64,000 nt of DNA from Prinsepia uniflora (Eukaryota; Streptophyta; Magnoliopsida; Rosales; Rosaceae): assembly GCA_032719365.1 (NCBI GenBank), contig CM064873.1, positions 4,498,501 through 4,562,500 of the forward strand. Direction: 5' to 3'. Below the pieces are notes generated by a model. That model made no database searches. It had not been told where the DNA came from and saw only the letters and a list, made by a program, of their open reading frames with translations. The position numbers and the translations under genes were made by a program. Shown in pieces: positions 47,299 to 59,373 of the stretch (position 1 is its first letter; each line of letters opens with the position of its first letter).

Positions 47299-50140
47299 TG
47301 TAAGGACCCGTCCCGGGAGTCGGGATTAGCGACGTGATTAGTACTGGATTAGTGAATGTAATCGGTGGTTAGGTGGTGATTTTTGGACATTAGGAGTAGA
47401 ATGACGATTTTGATCCTGGAATGGGAAAAAAGTTAACTTTTAGTTCGGGCGGTCAATTGGACATTGACCGGTGACTGTGACGTAGTTTGGGACATCACGA
47501 GTCCGTAGAAAAGTGGCACGCCCGATTCCGACATCTGAGGAGGAAGTTATGATGTTCGGAAGGTTGAGGGCATTACCGTAATTTGGTTAAAATAGGGGGA
47601 AAAGTTGACTTTTCGTATGTTGAGGATTTTAAGCATAGACCGAGGACCGTTAGGTAGATCTCGTCATCCTGAGGTCAACGACAGGCGGCATGCTTTCATC
47701 GGACGTAGGACGAGTGAGTTATGGGTCTAAAACGGCGAAGGGCAAAATGGTAATTTTGAATCACAAGGGGCATTTTGGTCTTTTTGCACATTGGGAATTG
47801 TTCAAATCAGATTGGGACAAGTGTACAGGAGAGATTGGATATTTTTTAGTTAGGTTATAGGATTTGGACACATGGGGTGTGTGTAGTGGGTTCTAGGATG
47901 TTGCACGGTGCAAATTAATGGGAGAGTCGTGTTTGTGTTTGTGCTTGAGAGAAACAGAGATAGAGTTGAGAGGAAAATCGATCAGGTGAAGGGAGGTGTG
48001 TGGCCTTGTGACCTGGTGAGAGTGAGCAGAGACTAAGTTAGAGCTGGTGAGTGAGTCTTGAGTGAGAATCGTGTGAGGGAAATTGGTGTGTGTGAAGTGT
48101 GAGTTCTCAGGGGAAACAGAGAGGTGTTGAGGGTGTGGTGCAAGCATCAGTGATCAAGATGATCCAATTGGACTCAAGGGAAAGCTAGGACAGCTCTGTG
48201 AACTCCAGGGAACGCGGCGGCGAGCACGGCGTCGGTCGACAAGCAGGTAATCTCTTGAATTTCCATGGTTGCTCTGTTTTTCCGTTTAGGTTCAAACGTT
48301 AAGTTGTGGATTTTGGGGCTGAGTCAAGGTGTTTGGTGAGTTCTAGTGTGTTCAGTAGGTCCTTAGGAAGCTCTAGGGTTCGAAACCGTGATGGGGGATT
48401 GCACGGTGGGTCGGGAGCAAGAACAGGGGTTTTTGTTGGTTACGGGTTCGAGCTGGGGACGACCGGTTAGTGATAGTATTGTCGTGTTTGGTTGAGGGGA
48501 ATCGATTACTAGGAAGGGGACGAAGCTACTGGTGGAACAAGGAGCAGAAACGGCTGAGGAACGGCGGAGAACCGGTCACGCCGGTTCAGTTTGACTGAGC
48601 TGGTCTGGACCGCTTGGACGAAGGTTGAAGACGATGAACAGTGCAGGCGCGTGAGCCCCACGCGCAGCCACTTTGGGCGGAGCGTGGGGGCGCGTGCTGT
48701 GGTTTCCGGGGAAGTGGTCAACTAGGTTTTTGGTCTAATTGTTGTAACGAATCTATTGGGATAGGTTTTAGGGCGATCGGACGTTGTTTCGGGTTAGTTC
48801 TAAGCGGTCGACGGTTTAGGGTTCCGAGTACTTACGTTTAACGTTCAGGAAAATTTGTGGGAATTAGAAGAACCTTCGTTGACGTGTTAGTGACGAGTTT
48901 TGGTGACTTGTGACAGGATCGGGAATCCCCGAGGAGGTCGAGGAACGTACAGGACGTACGGGACGCGAGTGACGTACCCGGTAACTGTGAGTGGACTTCT
49001 TCCTTATAACTGAGCATGCATAACTGCTTTTAATTACTTATGTTATGATTTTACATGTGATTTCATGTTTATTGAATGTGCTATATCGGTTTTCCCATAA
49101 TTACACGTTTTTCGAGGAATTTTGGTTTTCAGTACGTTTTACGAGAAATGTGTTATTTATGATTCTAATACCATGAGTTTGGAATATTAAATAATAATGG
49201 GTTTTCAATAATTATAAGTGGATTTTGAGATATGATTTTAATGATCAAGGGTTTTTCAGTTTTAGAATCGGATTTCGGGAAACGAAATTTGGTTTTAAAG
49301 TTGAAAAGTGGATTTCCGGATTTGGGTTCGGAATAACGGTTCTGGACGCCGGAAGGGCTTCAGACTAGTGATTTCAGATTCGGATTTGGATATGGAAGGT
49401 TTTCAAACAGTTTTGGATTGGATTTGCTGGATCTGGTTATTGGGTTTAAAGACTCGGATTGAGTTTAAAGACTCGGAGTTTAAAGACTCGGATATTGATA
49501 TTTCCCCCGTAAGCCTGTTGAGTTTAAAGACTCGGATTATATTGAGGCCTAGATTGAGTTTAAAGACTTGGGAGTTTAAAGACTCGGATAGATCCAGCAG
49601 GTTTGATCGAATGATTATATTGGCATCTTATGTGTTACTGCTAATGTTTTTATAACGTTTACCATACTGTGTTTATATTGCTGCGGTTTCCATGATGACA
49701 ATGATATGATTTATACATGTTTCCAGACATTGGGTTATTCATGCATGTTTTCAAAATGGAGGGCCAAAACCCTAGTTTGTTTATGAAATGATTTTGAAAT
49801 TTTTATTCTTTTTGGTCCACTCACACTTTTTCTGTTTTTAAATGCCCTCCAGGTCGTGGAGCTAGCGCAGGGGTTGACGTTGAGTCAGAGTCAGAGGCAT
49901 AGTGTAACCCGAAGTGTTTCCAGTTTTTCGTTACGTGTGTAATAACTCTGAGTAGGACTTCTATCTTTTCGTTGTGTACTATGCTCTGTATGACTTGACT
50001 TTATTGGATTTTAAGTTATCCCTTGTCTGGCATTGTACTTTGGGATTTTTTTGAGGTTCTTTTACGTCTTTGTGTAGGGTGCCAGACGGGAGTAGGGTTC
50101 GCCTCGGTTATCGGGGTGATAATCGGGGTGGGTCCTGTCA
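47299..50140 (+). mobile_element. Nested plus-strand solo LTR, target duplication CCATT
   Basis: It starts TGTAAGGACCCGTCCC and ends GGGGTGGGTCCTGTCA. Perfect duplications CCATT lie at 47294-47298 and 50141-50145. It is 2842 bp. It belongs to the subfamily of 18297-24166, sharing GTTTAAAGACTCGG repeats (49443-49590) and the GTCGTGGAGCTAGCGCAGGG tail near 49853. Confidence 0.93.
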
Positions 50141-52017
50141 CCATTGGCCAACTTCCCTAAAAATGGGATCTCACTAATTAAATAATATTAATTTATATTT
50201 TAATCCTTAACAACACTAAATCCTAGTCATCCATTCCATCCCTCAATCAATCATCACCATTCATCTAATCCTCATCTCTCTCATCTGATCAACATCCCAC
50301 ATCTTCTTCATCAAACTTCATTTCCTTCTCTTTTCTCCTTCAAAACCCGAAAGCACCATTTTCTTCATTCTCCATTTTCAAACAAACAAACACACCTCAC
50401 CACCATCCATTATCTGAAATCGTGTGTGAATGTGAGAGAGTGAGGAAGGACTGAGAGACTGAGGACGACGGCTCATGGTGGTGCACAGCGGAGGGAAAAC
50501 CCGGTTTGGCGGGTAAGCACGTTTGAAAATCCAAGTTTGAGTTTGAGAGGTTCTTGATAGTTTTCTTTGATTGGGTTGACTTCTAGGGACCTTAGGAGGA
50601 AGCTTTGGACCGATTTTGAGGCCAAGGACGGTCGGAGGCCACGGCGGTGGCGACTTGCAGGTACCGGTTCAAACATGAACCTTCAAGGTAAGTTTTAATC
50701 CATTTTCTTCGGTTCTTAATGACTAGAATAATTAGGTTTGATGTTAGGAAAGTTTAGGGATTAAAAAGGAAAGGATTGGACCGAAAATAAGGGAAGAACT
50801 GAGCTGAACCGGCCACGCCGATTCGGTTGGACCGGACTGCACTGAACCGGCCGGTTCGAACCGACCAGAGGTGGAAGACAGTGAATAGTCGCTGACACGT
50901 GAGGCACACGCGCATGCCATCCTTGGGGCGCGTTCGAGCGCGTGAGGAGGAATTTGAGGATACTTTCAACTCACCAAATCATCTATTCGATGTAACGAAC
51001 ATTTTGGGACTGGTTTCGTGTCGATCAGACATCGTTTAGATAGGTTTCGGGGTGTCCGAAGGTTTAGGTTTGACTTTAAATATAGTTAAAAATTCCGAAA
51101 AATTACGGGGCTTTAGTGGGAGGTTAATTAAGTAGTTAGTAACCTTCTATTACAATTTGGACAGGTTTGGGAGTCCCGGTGATGGTAATTGGCTCGGGAG
51201 AGCCGTATGGCACGCATATCGAGGCGGTAGCTCGGACGGTCTGTGATTGGACCTTGTTTTCTAAATTGGTGCATGCATAAATATTTATTACATGTTTTAT
51301 TACATGTTTTGTGATGCCATGAGTGCATTTGGTTGTGGTTACGTATAGACACATATTTCGAGGTATCGGCCTTATACGGTGCCAATAAGGGTCTGTATTT
51401 CTCTGATGGTTTAAATGAAATGGTTCTGGGATTTCAAAAGGATAAACTCGGGTATGAGACCCATTTAGTTTGGTCTCGGGCATATGACACTATTGATGAC
51501 CTACGGGTCTGAATCGTGGTCGCGGCGAGTACTATGTGCACGACGACCGACGATACGATGCTCGCCTCCGGATTGGGATGTGTTCCTTCTGGAAAGGTCA
51601 CGACGCACGTTTCGTGGTCGGGCAGCCGAGGGAGGCTCGACTTCGGAGTGTTGACGGTTCAGGATATCGATCAGTGATGAGTGCACCATGATCTTGTGGT
51701 GGTCGCGTCGGTTGATTCGTTCACAATGACATACCAGGATTGAGGGTGGTCCTAGATGGATGGTTGCACGCATCACTACGATCGGAGTTGTGACTGACCC
51801 TTAGATATCGGGCACAACGCCCAGCTGATGTCATATGTTCGGGCACGAGACCCAGTTGTTTTACATTGATGATTTCGAATCAGGGACCTTAGATGGATTT
51901 CCAAGTTCATGACGGTTTATGGGAACCGGGTATGAATCCTAGAAAGGTCTTTATGATTCATGACGGTTTATGGGAACCGGGCATGAATCCGTTAAAAGGT
52001 TTTATGGATGATTTCGT

Positions 52018-52044
52018 TATATATATATATATATATATATATAT
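52018..52044 (+). repeat. (TA)n microsatellite in LTR
   Basis: A run of about 13 TA units at a place where the related copy at 32235-32260 has a short TATATA stretch. Confidence 0.85.
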
Positions 52045-52775
52045 TCATATACCTTCCTTTACTTCTATTGTCTCCTCCGGGGAGGGTCGTTGGCCTGGGT
52101 GGACCCCGGAGTAGTCACGGAGCATCGACTGAGTGGAGTCGCCCCCAGTTGGGTTCCTTACTCTCAGGAAGGCATGGATCGTAACCTCAGGACGGGTCAT
52201 TGGTCTACGGACATTGACCTTGGACTCTGAGAGACTTGGGTTGAGACCCCGGGTAGCACGCGCGTAACTTTAGAAACGGTGATAGGATTGGTTGTGTGAT
52301 TATATGTATATATGATATACGATTTGTGATGTATACAGGTTTTGGGTTGAGTCCCGCATGGATTTGGGCAGTGGCCTGTATGGTTGATTTCTTTATGGAT
52401 TTGGGCAGTGTCTTGTGTATTCGGTTTCATTTACGATTTTGGGCTAAGACTCTAATGAACGGTTTGATAAATAGTTTTCGAATGCATGCATACTTTTTAG
52501 TGAAGGGTACAAATGTCTTCGATTAAATGATTTTTATAAACTGGTTGTTTTGTCCACTCACAGTTTTTAATGTTTTTACTGCCCTTCAGGTTGACAACGG
52601 ATATGGACTGTAGCAGAGACCAAGATATCACATACCTCCTCCGGATCCTGGCGCACTCTGATAGCCCGAGAGGGCAAAGGTTGGAAATATCTCTTATCTA
52701 ACACTTCGTGTCAGACGGGAGTATGGTCATCCCACATTAATCCCAGGGGGGATTGGGATGGGTCATGTCAATTAG

Positions 52776-52903
52776 TCCTTCATATGTCCCTACACGATTC
52801 TAATTGGCAGATGTGTTTACAAAAACTTTAGGAGCACAATAATTCGTAACATTACGAGACAAGTAGAGAGTTCATGACATACACTCCCCAACTTGAGGGG
52901 GAG
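52776..52903 (+). pseudogene. 3' end of copia pol and polypurine tract
   Basis: Beyond the ATTAG duplication the copia text continues with a SNWQMCLQKL-like match to the usual copia C-terminus (QLADVFTKxL), broken by stops. It ends in CAACTTGAGGGGGAG (polypurine tract about 52893-52903), the standard signature before a Ty1/copia 3' LTR. This ties the fragments at 45084 and 46324 to the LTR that follows. Confidence 0.85.
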
Positions 52904-53132
52904 TATTAGGAAATATAATAAATACGTTATTTGTTCCACACGTCTTGTGGAGCCGAAATTTGACGTCTTGTGGAGCCTAAATTTGATAGGATTCCTTTAT
53001 TATTGGGTAAAAGCATTAATGGATATTTATATTCAAATAGGAGTAGGATTCTTTCTTTAACGTTTGTGTATATGTACTCACTTTTTACACATGAATAATA
53101 TAACGATTTATTCAATCAATTCATTCCTGACA
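52904..53132 (+). mobile_element. Ty1/copia 3' LTR (229 bp)
   Basis: It begins TATTAGG (expected TGTTAGG, one change) directly after the polypurine tract and ends ATTCCTGACA. The 5' LTR is not in the window. Its right end is 62 bp from the stop codon of the S28 gene on the opposite strand, so it lies in or next to that gene's 3' untranslated region. Confidence 0.75.
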
Positions 53133-53194
53133 ATTTCCTCCTCAGGCGCTCTTGGATCCTATATGTTATGATTTGAACTCGATCGTTGATCCCT

Positions 53195-55737
53195 TTATGG
53201 TTTCAACATATGAAGATCGGCATAGTACTTGGCTATCCATCGTTTAATGATTTTCACTTCAAGCTTGCGTTGTTTTATTAGCCAAACTGGATCAGTAGTC
53301 TCATTTGCACGAAGTACATCTAAACAATGAGATCCTGTAAAATAAAAATAAAATTTAATAATTAATATACAAAAACGATTGAATATATGCCTCTATCTCT
53401 TTATTTTATTTTTGTCGTAACTAATTGGCTATGGGGGAGTAGTCCAAAATCTTATAAGGCACAAATTGTAGTTGTGCTTTTCCAATGTGTGACATTTTCC
53501 TCACATCTCAACACGCCCCCTCACGTGTGGCGGATTTTCCAGCTTATCACGTGACAATTTGATTGGGTACGTGTGACACGTGTGGCGATTAAGCCTTCAC
53601 GCCCCCTCACGTGTGGCGGATTTTCCAGCTTATCACGTGACAATTTGATTGGGTACGTGTGACACGTGTGGCGATTAAGCCTTCACGCCCCCTCACGTGT
53701 GGCGGATTTTCCAGCCTATCACGTGACGATTTGATGGGTACGTATGACACATGTGGCGGTTAAGCCTTCACGTGAGATAACTCAGCTCTGATACCATGTA
53801 AGAAGTTGAGGTTCCACCCCAAAACCAATTGGCTATGGGGGAGTAGCCCAAGATCTTATAAGACACAAATTGTAGTTGTGTTTTTCCAATGTGGAACATT
53901 TTCCTCACATCTCAACAAGAAGAACTCTCCCAATTACTCTTGAGCTTATATAATTATAACAAATTTGGACCATGGACGTACCATTCTTTGCATGGACGGC
54001 AACGACGGTGTCTGAAATATCCTCCAAAACCCTACAATCGCAATTCGCAAGAGGTGAACAAATACTTGGTCAAGTATATAAACATAATATATATATATAT
54101 ATAATTCTCAAACTAATAAAGATATATTCTATTCATTTTTTAAAATAAAATATGTATTGATAATATATATAATAACGTACCCGCCAGCGCTGTAAGGATC
54201 TCTTAGTCCATTGGAGAAAATAATGTTGCTAGCGAACCTGGAGAGTGCCAGTTTTATATCCTGTTTTCCATAACTGTTGTTAGCATTAATCATATTTAAA
54301 AATTAACAACGAAACTAAAGGTTGATTTAAAATAATATAATTTAATTAAGATATAGTTAAGAATTCATACATGGCCTCCAAAGTAAGTAGTAGCCCAATG
54401 GGGCCGAGGAGGGACACCATAGGATGCCTTGCAGGAATTTATGTAGTCTTCCAGATCGAATTGGTGAGGTGGAAACATGGTGTCATTTCCGACACCTATT
54501 GGGATCACCATGTCACTGCATGTCTGAGTACACAAATTAATTACAGATGTTGTGGGCCAGTAATGGCGAGTCCAAATGAGAGATTAATGCCATAATCATT
54601 AATATAGGTAGCTATCATTAATTTGGTACGTTGTTTATGATTAATGAAGTATGAAGTATGAGTACAGGGCCAAAAACCTCAGAAAAATCACAGCAGGCGT
54701 TGTTGGTCGAAGATGAAATAGGTGCGTAAAGTAATTACGTACCTGCCAATCCCATCCAATATCTGTTTTCGGATTGATTTCTGGGTTGATTGACATAGCA
54801 TGACAAGTTTCCTCTATATGCAACAACACCTGCAAATATTTTGGTAAGCGTATCGTTTGAAGAAGAAGCTCCATCAATGCCCCCACACACAACAGTCACT
54901 GGATATCTTGGTGGGCTATTGTATTGAGCTGCCCCACAGTACAATTTGTTCAAATAGTTCTTCAGCTCAGACGACTTCGTCAATGGACTAAAAAAAATAA
55001 CAAAACAAAATTAAGCTAGGCTACCTAATTAATCACAATTTAAAAATCATGTAATTAACTCTCGAGGTTCTTATGTAATTGGCAAGAAAACAAAAGAGTA
55101 CGTAATGGCCGGCGAATTATTGATACTCTAATTAATTATATTATTATGAAAATTATGATTTTTCAATCTAAATATCTTAATAAAAACCATATATATTGCA
55201 TAATTAAGAACATATATATATATATATATGTATGTATATACCTGCAAGTGTGGAATTTCTGGCTAAGAAATGAGAGGCCTCCAGGCATAGAAGCAATTTC
55301 GTCAATTTCGGACCATGATTTTTTAATGGTTTGATAGCATGTTTCACTGGCTTCCTACACAAAATTTTAATTATTAAAATTTTGTTTACGCACTGATCAA
55401 CTCGATCTGTAATGATATTAAGATCATTGACATTCAAAAAGTAAAGGAATCAATGAAGAAGAAAATATTACTCGAAAGTCTTTGGAAACAATGGAATAGT
55501 ATCCATCTTCTGGAGGAACAATGTTATCAAAATAAAGAATTGGAGCTGATGAGGCCAAAGCTCCTAGAGCAACATGGGGATATTTTAGCCGAAACCATGA
55601 AGCAAGCACTGCATGCATATGCATATATACATTTAAATAAATAGAAACAGTTAAAATAAAAAAATAAGGCAGAAAATATATTTCATTATATATATATATA
55701 TGTACTTATTAAGAGATGATATATAAGATCTACGGGA

Positions 55738-55787
<50 letters not shown>

Positions 55788-58655
55788 ATCAGGTGTGACT
55801 CACTTCCACCGTATGATGCACCGATAACAATCACCGGAGAATGCTCGGCGTGGAGTTTCTTCTTAGCATGTATGAGAACCTCTGCATAATCTGCTAAAGC
55901 TTGAGCTGAGTTGAAGTACCCAAGCGTGCTTGCATTTCTAAACGCCTCTTCCCTTGATCCGAATGGGACAGATTTCCCGTAGTACCGGTGCTAATCACAA
56001 CAACAACAACAACAAATTAAGTCGATCTCAACATTTGGCATCCAATACTGATAGCTATTAATAATGATACTTTATTTTAAAACTTAAAAAAAAATTTAAT
56101 ATCCTAAATATAAACCATCACCAAACATTATTATTTAGTGCCGCCTATGCATCTTTCTATTAAGTTGCAACAAATTTCTTTGATCATGTACATATGCAAT
56201 TATAAGGTGCCCATATAATTTTTTTTTTGGTAATTGACACGGAGTATTCCAAAATTGACAACCAAAGACTAATCTGCACCGAGGTCGGGAAGACTCACAC
56301 ATACGTTGTAGCGCACCCCTAACTACAATCATGATATAATCCAAGAGAAATTGAATACAGAACGAACCAGAAGCATACCGAATCTAGGAACGTCATAACC
56401 ACTGAAATAACCTAATTCATAAAGTATCCATATAATTCCAACCTCCTAGAAGTGTCATTATACCTTAATGACAAAAGCATAATAAAGTAGAGTGTTTCGA
56501 AAAAGACAAAAAAGAAGTCCAATTGTTTTAGATAAATAAAAGAAATAAAAATAAAGTATATTGAACTATAAAAGTGGAGTCTAGCTTATAAGTAATTTTA
56601 GAGTGCCAAAACCAGCTCCCTATTATACATTTGAAATATCAGAAATCATGCATCGATCCTCTTTAATATCATTTATGTAAACAATAAAAAATTAACCACA
56701 CTAGAGATTGTTCACTATATATATATATATATATATAATTAATTAAATGAACAATTCACCATTATAAACTTGTATTTTCATGAGAATTTGGATAATTTGT
56801 TTGATATAAACGGGTGCTTGCTTGTTTTACCAATTTGTATAGTTTTATGCAAATATTATATTGAAATGATGATTTAAAAGATGAATGTAAGATTCAAATT
56901 ATAGTACATCTATAAGTGAATATTTTCTACATATAGACTTTGAAACAGAGGAGTACTTTTCCTCAGGGACGGTTCCTGAACATGAATTTTGAATGAGCTA
57001 ACTTGCATGTTAGGTGTAAAAGAAATTCAACGGTACAAATGAATTTTATTAATAAATATATAAAAAATACATCTAGTCAGAAGGGCGAAATTAATGAGTC
57101 GTACCCCTCAAATACATCTATATACATAAATAAAAATTTGATTGAAAAAAAAAATTACAACAAAAAATCATAATTAAATTTGAAAATACAAATTATCACT
57201 TTTTAATTTTAAATTGTATATTTCGAAACTTAAAAATGTCAAGATCATCTATTATCTTTTTGTTACTATTAGTATAAGTAAAATCTCTTTCAATGTGGAG
57301 GGTCATATAATCAAGAGATTCATCACTTATTTTATTTTGAAATCGATTCTTTATAGTTCACATAGATGAAAATTTTCATTACTATTGAAACATGAAAAGT
57401 CAATACATGTCAAATGAGCCTATAAATTAAACAACACTTATCTATTAAAGTTATTTTCATCAATATTTGACATAACTCGAGAAGAGTGAGGATTTTTATC
57501 AAATTAAATCAAACATTTAATATCAACAATTAACAAATAATTTACTAACCTTACTTCCCACAATAGAAACTAGCATGCGAATGCAACCCTCATAGTCATA
57601 GATTTATGTCTCAATTACTCAGACAAAAACTCCAATTTCAATTTCAAAATTTCAAATTATCGTAACTTAAAACAAACAAACAAAAAAACCCTCTAATACT
57701 CAAATTTCCAAAGCCAAAACTCTTCATTCAATTTCTATTTAAAACTAATATTAGAAAGTAATATTTTATGCTTCGAATATTTGATAGTAGATAAACATAA
57801 TAAAATTTTGAAGAAAATAAAGGAGACAAAATTGTTAGATGAATTTGAAAAAACAAAAATGCTGAAATAGGGTGCATGGTTTGTTGATGCCTACTTTTCA
57901 CTTGGTTTTGAACCTTTGAGGTTGAAATTATATTATTTAATTGTGTGTTGTTAGTTTTTTTTTAAAGTTTTTTTCTAAAACTTAAGTTAATTGGATTAAA
58001 TATTTATTATTGGATGGGCTAATCCAATAATTGTTAAGGGAGGCACCTTGGGTGGGAAGGGCTATAGCCCTTCCAGCCCAAGATAGCCCCCGTCACTGCT
58101 TTTCCTGGCCATTTATAGAATATTAGAATGCAAATATTTTCTAATTTATAATATAGTACATGCCATAACTGATAACTGTCTAATAAGAGAATATTTTCTT
58201 ATATGTCATCCGAAATTCTTGAGACATACCTCAATAAATATCTGGAGAGCTTGGAACTGATAGGCGTTCTCACCGAGAAAGCCAATGATCGATAGATCAA
58301 CATCGATTGCTTCCTCTTCGCCAAGGTAAGCAAATATTGGTGCACTAACATTGGAGCCGCCCCAATACTTGGAATTGATCAAATATCTTTGTTGAAATGT
58401 ATTGAAGCTATCAGGCCTAAAGTTAAAATGGTCAAGTGTCTGGTTGTAATAAAATGTTTCAAACTCAGTAGTTGGATTCACCGCAGCCAAAGCTTGTACG
58501 CGGTCAACAGGAACATAATTTTGGTGCAAAAATCTTTCTCCGTTAGGAGTCAGCCTTGGGATGTTTAAATTTTTAGCTGAAATTGATGAATTTGAGAGCA
58601 AGACAGAAATCATTAGTAGGAGGCATTGGTGAAGGAATGATGTAAGTGGGTTCAT
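53195..58655 (-). CDS. S28 serine carboxypeptidase (lysosomal Pro-X carboxypeptidase-like), 9 exons, apparent frameshift in exon 5
   Basis: Exons on the minus strand: 58655-58230, 55990-55804, 55608-55472, 55354-55242, 54987-54743, 54523-54371, 54260-54181, 54031-53982, 53334-53195. All introns are GT-AG, and phases agree except across exon 5. The product is about 509 residues, a normal S28 length. An N-terminal signal peptide (residues 1-26, leucine-rich) points to the secretory pathway or vacuole. Catalytic residues are Ser201 (GASYGG), Asp441 (NGLRDPYSAGG) and His466 (GSHCLD); the 25-residue Asp-His gap is as in human PRCP. The family cleaves C-terminal residues after proline. Exon 5 is 245 nt where phases require 244; the A-run at 54769-54766 seems one base too long, switching the frame just before GWDWQ. 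So it is either a recent pseudogene or a sequence error. I chose the ATG at 58655 over the upstream in-frame ATG at 58736 because it precedes the signal peptide directly and lies downstream of a TATA-like box. Confidence 0.93.
53418..53917 (-). mobile_element. TRIM-like miniature LTR element in intron 8
   Basis: Two direct terminal repeats share AATTGGCTATGGGGGAGTAG through CCTCACATCTCAACA: right copy 53797-53917 (121 bp, TG...CA) and left copy about 53418-53513, lacking the first 25 bp. Adjoining the right copy at 53784-53796 is AGCTCTGATACCA, whose complement TGGTATCAGAGCT is the initiator-tRNA-Met primer site. It has no coding capacity. These are TRIM hallmarks. The interior is almost wholly three 86-bp tandem repeats. 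No target duplication is visible because the left end is truncated. Confidence 0.8.
53515..53770 (-). repeat. Three 86-bp tandem repeats inside the TRIM
   Basis: Units begin at 53515, 53601 and 53687. The first two are nearly identical and the third is diverged. Each unit holds CCCCCTCACGTGTGGCGG, ATCACGTGAC and GACACGTGTGGCG, so it has three CACGTG-type cores per unit. Confidence 0.9.
55741..55785 (-). repeat. (TA)22 microsatellite in intron 2
   Basis: A 45-base TA run about 20 bp from the intron-2 donor at 55803. Other short TA runs lie in the same gene at 55211-55230 and 56718-56737. Confidence 0.95.
56964..58098 (-). mobile_element. hAT-type element in intron 1, target duplication CTTTTCCT
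   Basis: It is bounded by short inverted ends, CAGGGACGG on the left and CAGTGACGG read from the right, and by perfect 8-bp duplications CTTTTCCT at 56956-56963 and 58099-58106. Both are typical of hAT elements. It is 1135 bp, too short to be autonomous. On the minus strand around 57326-57240 a degraded frame reads ESLDYMTLHIERDF, resembling the C-terminal dimerisation region of hAT transposases. It is therefore probably an internally deleted transposon. It accounts for half of the 2.24-kb first intron. Confidence 0.88.
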
Positions 58656-58710
58656 GGCAAGGTTTTTAGCAAGCAAAATAGTTGTGTAATTGGAGTGTTT
58701 TGGTTGTGGG

Positions 58711-58719
58711 TATAATATA
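58711..58719 (-). promoter_or_regulatory. TATA-like box of the S28 gene
   Basis: TATATTATA on the minus strand, 56 bp upstream of the chosen ATG at 58655. With transcription starting about 30 bp downstream, the ATG at 58736 would lie outside the mRNA, which supports the 58655 start. Confidence 0.45.
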
Positions 58720-58736
58720 CTGAGAGATTGTGGCAT

Positions 58737-59373
58737 TGCTTTGACTTCTTTTGGCTGGCGACAATTCCAGGCCTGCAGCTTGCCGGTAACAACAGTATTT
58801 TACTATTGAATAGTACGTGTTCTCTGAATTAAAAAAAAAAAAGAACACTAATATATCAAGATACAATAAAAGCAAAATAATTTATTTGACAAAATGAAAA
58901 GTTGGGGAAGGAAAAAAGACAAAAGGAAAATGTTAAATATATGATAGTCCATATATTTGAAAATTGGGGGGGGGGGGGGGGGGGGGGGGAGGTTCCTTTG
59001 AGAATTTCATTTTGAGGAAAATTCCCCAAGGTCACTATTTGAAGAAAGTTCTATTATTTGTTGACTCTAAATTTAAAATAAAAGTACAGAAGTTTAATCA
59101 GGAGCTTTTGAACCTGAACATGCATTCTGTATATGTATAGCAACAACGTACGATCGAACATGAGTGACGTACACCACATCCAGCAGAGGGCCATCAGCAT
59201 GCAATTTCTTAAAATTTAAGTTATTATAATTAACTAATAGTTAAATAAATAAATGGAAATAAGAGATTAATCAAAATAAACAGCTCATTTATTAACAGGG
59301 AATTAGTAGGAATAAATTTTTTTTTTAGATTATATATATAGTCAATTAACATGAAGTCATGAAAAGCACCAAT
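58737..59373. other. Intergenic stretch upstream of the S28 gene
   Basis: I see no gene here. It is A/T-rich, with a 24-base G run at 58966-58989 and an A-run near 58830. Part of the S28 promoter presumably lies at its left side. Confidence 0.6.
58966..58989 (+). repeat. Homopolymer of 24 G
   Basis: A run of 24 G about 310 bp upstream of the S28 start codon. It could form G-quadruplex structure, but the length may be misread in assembly. Confidence 0.9.

Larger units (their letters stand above)
46753..52770 (+). mobile_element. Plus-strand solo LTR, target duplication ATTAG
   Basis: It starts TGTAACGATCCGTACC and ends GGGATGGGTCATGTCA. Perfect duplications ATTAG lie at 46748-46752 and 52771-52775. 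It is split by the LTR at 47299-50140, leaving about 3.17 kb, and is the best relative of the LTR 17284-32961. It interrupts the copia pol fragment. It contains the GGGCAYRRGACCC hairpin series at 51450-51895, a (TA)n run at 52018-52044 and an intact 3' region. Confidence 0.93.

Noticed and set aside
53515..53770. CRISPR-like regular repeat
   Set aside because: Units of 86 bp are contiguous with no spacers, in a plant intron, and belong to a TRIM.
56215..56345. SINE-like sequence ending in a T-run
   Set aside because: No box A/B promoter or target duplication could be identified.
58655..58736. Upstream in-frame ATG of the S28 gene as start
   Set aside because: It would put 27 polar residues before the signal peptide and lies upstream of the likely TATA box.
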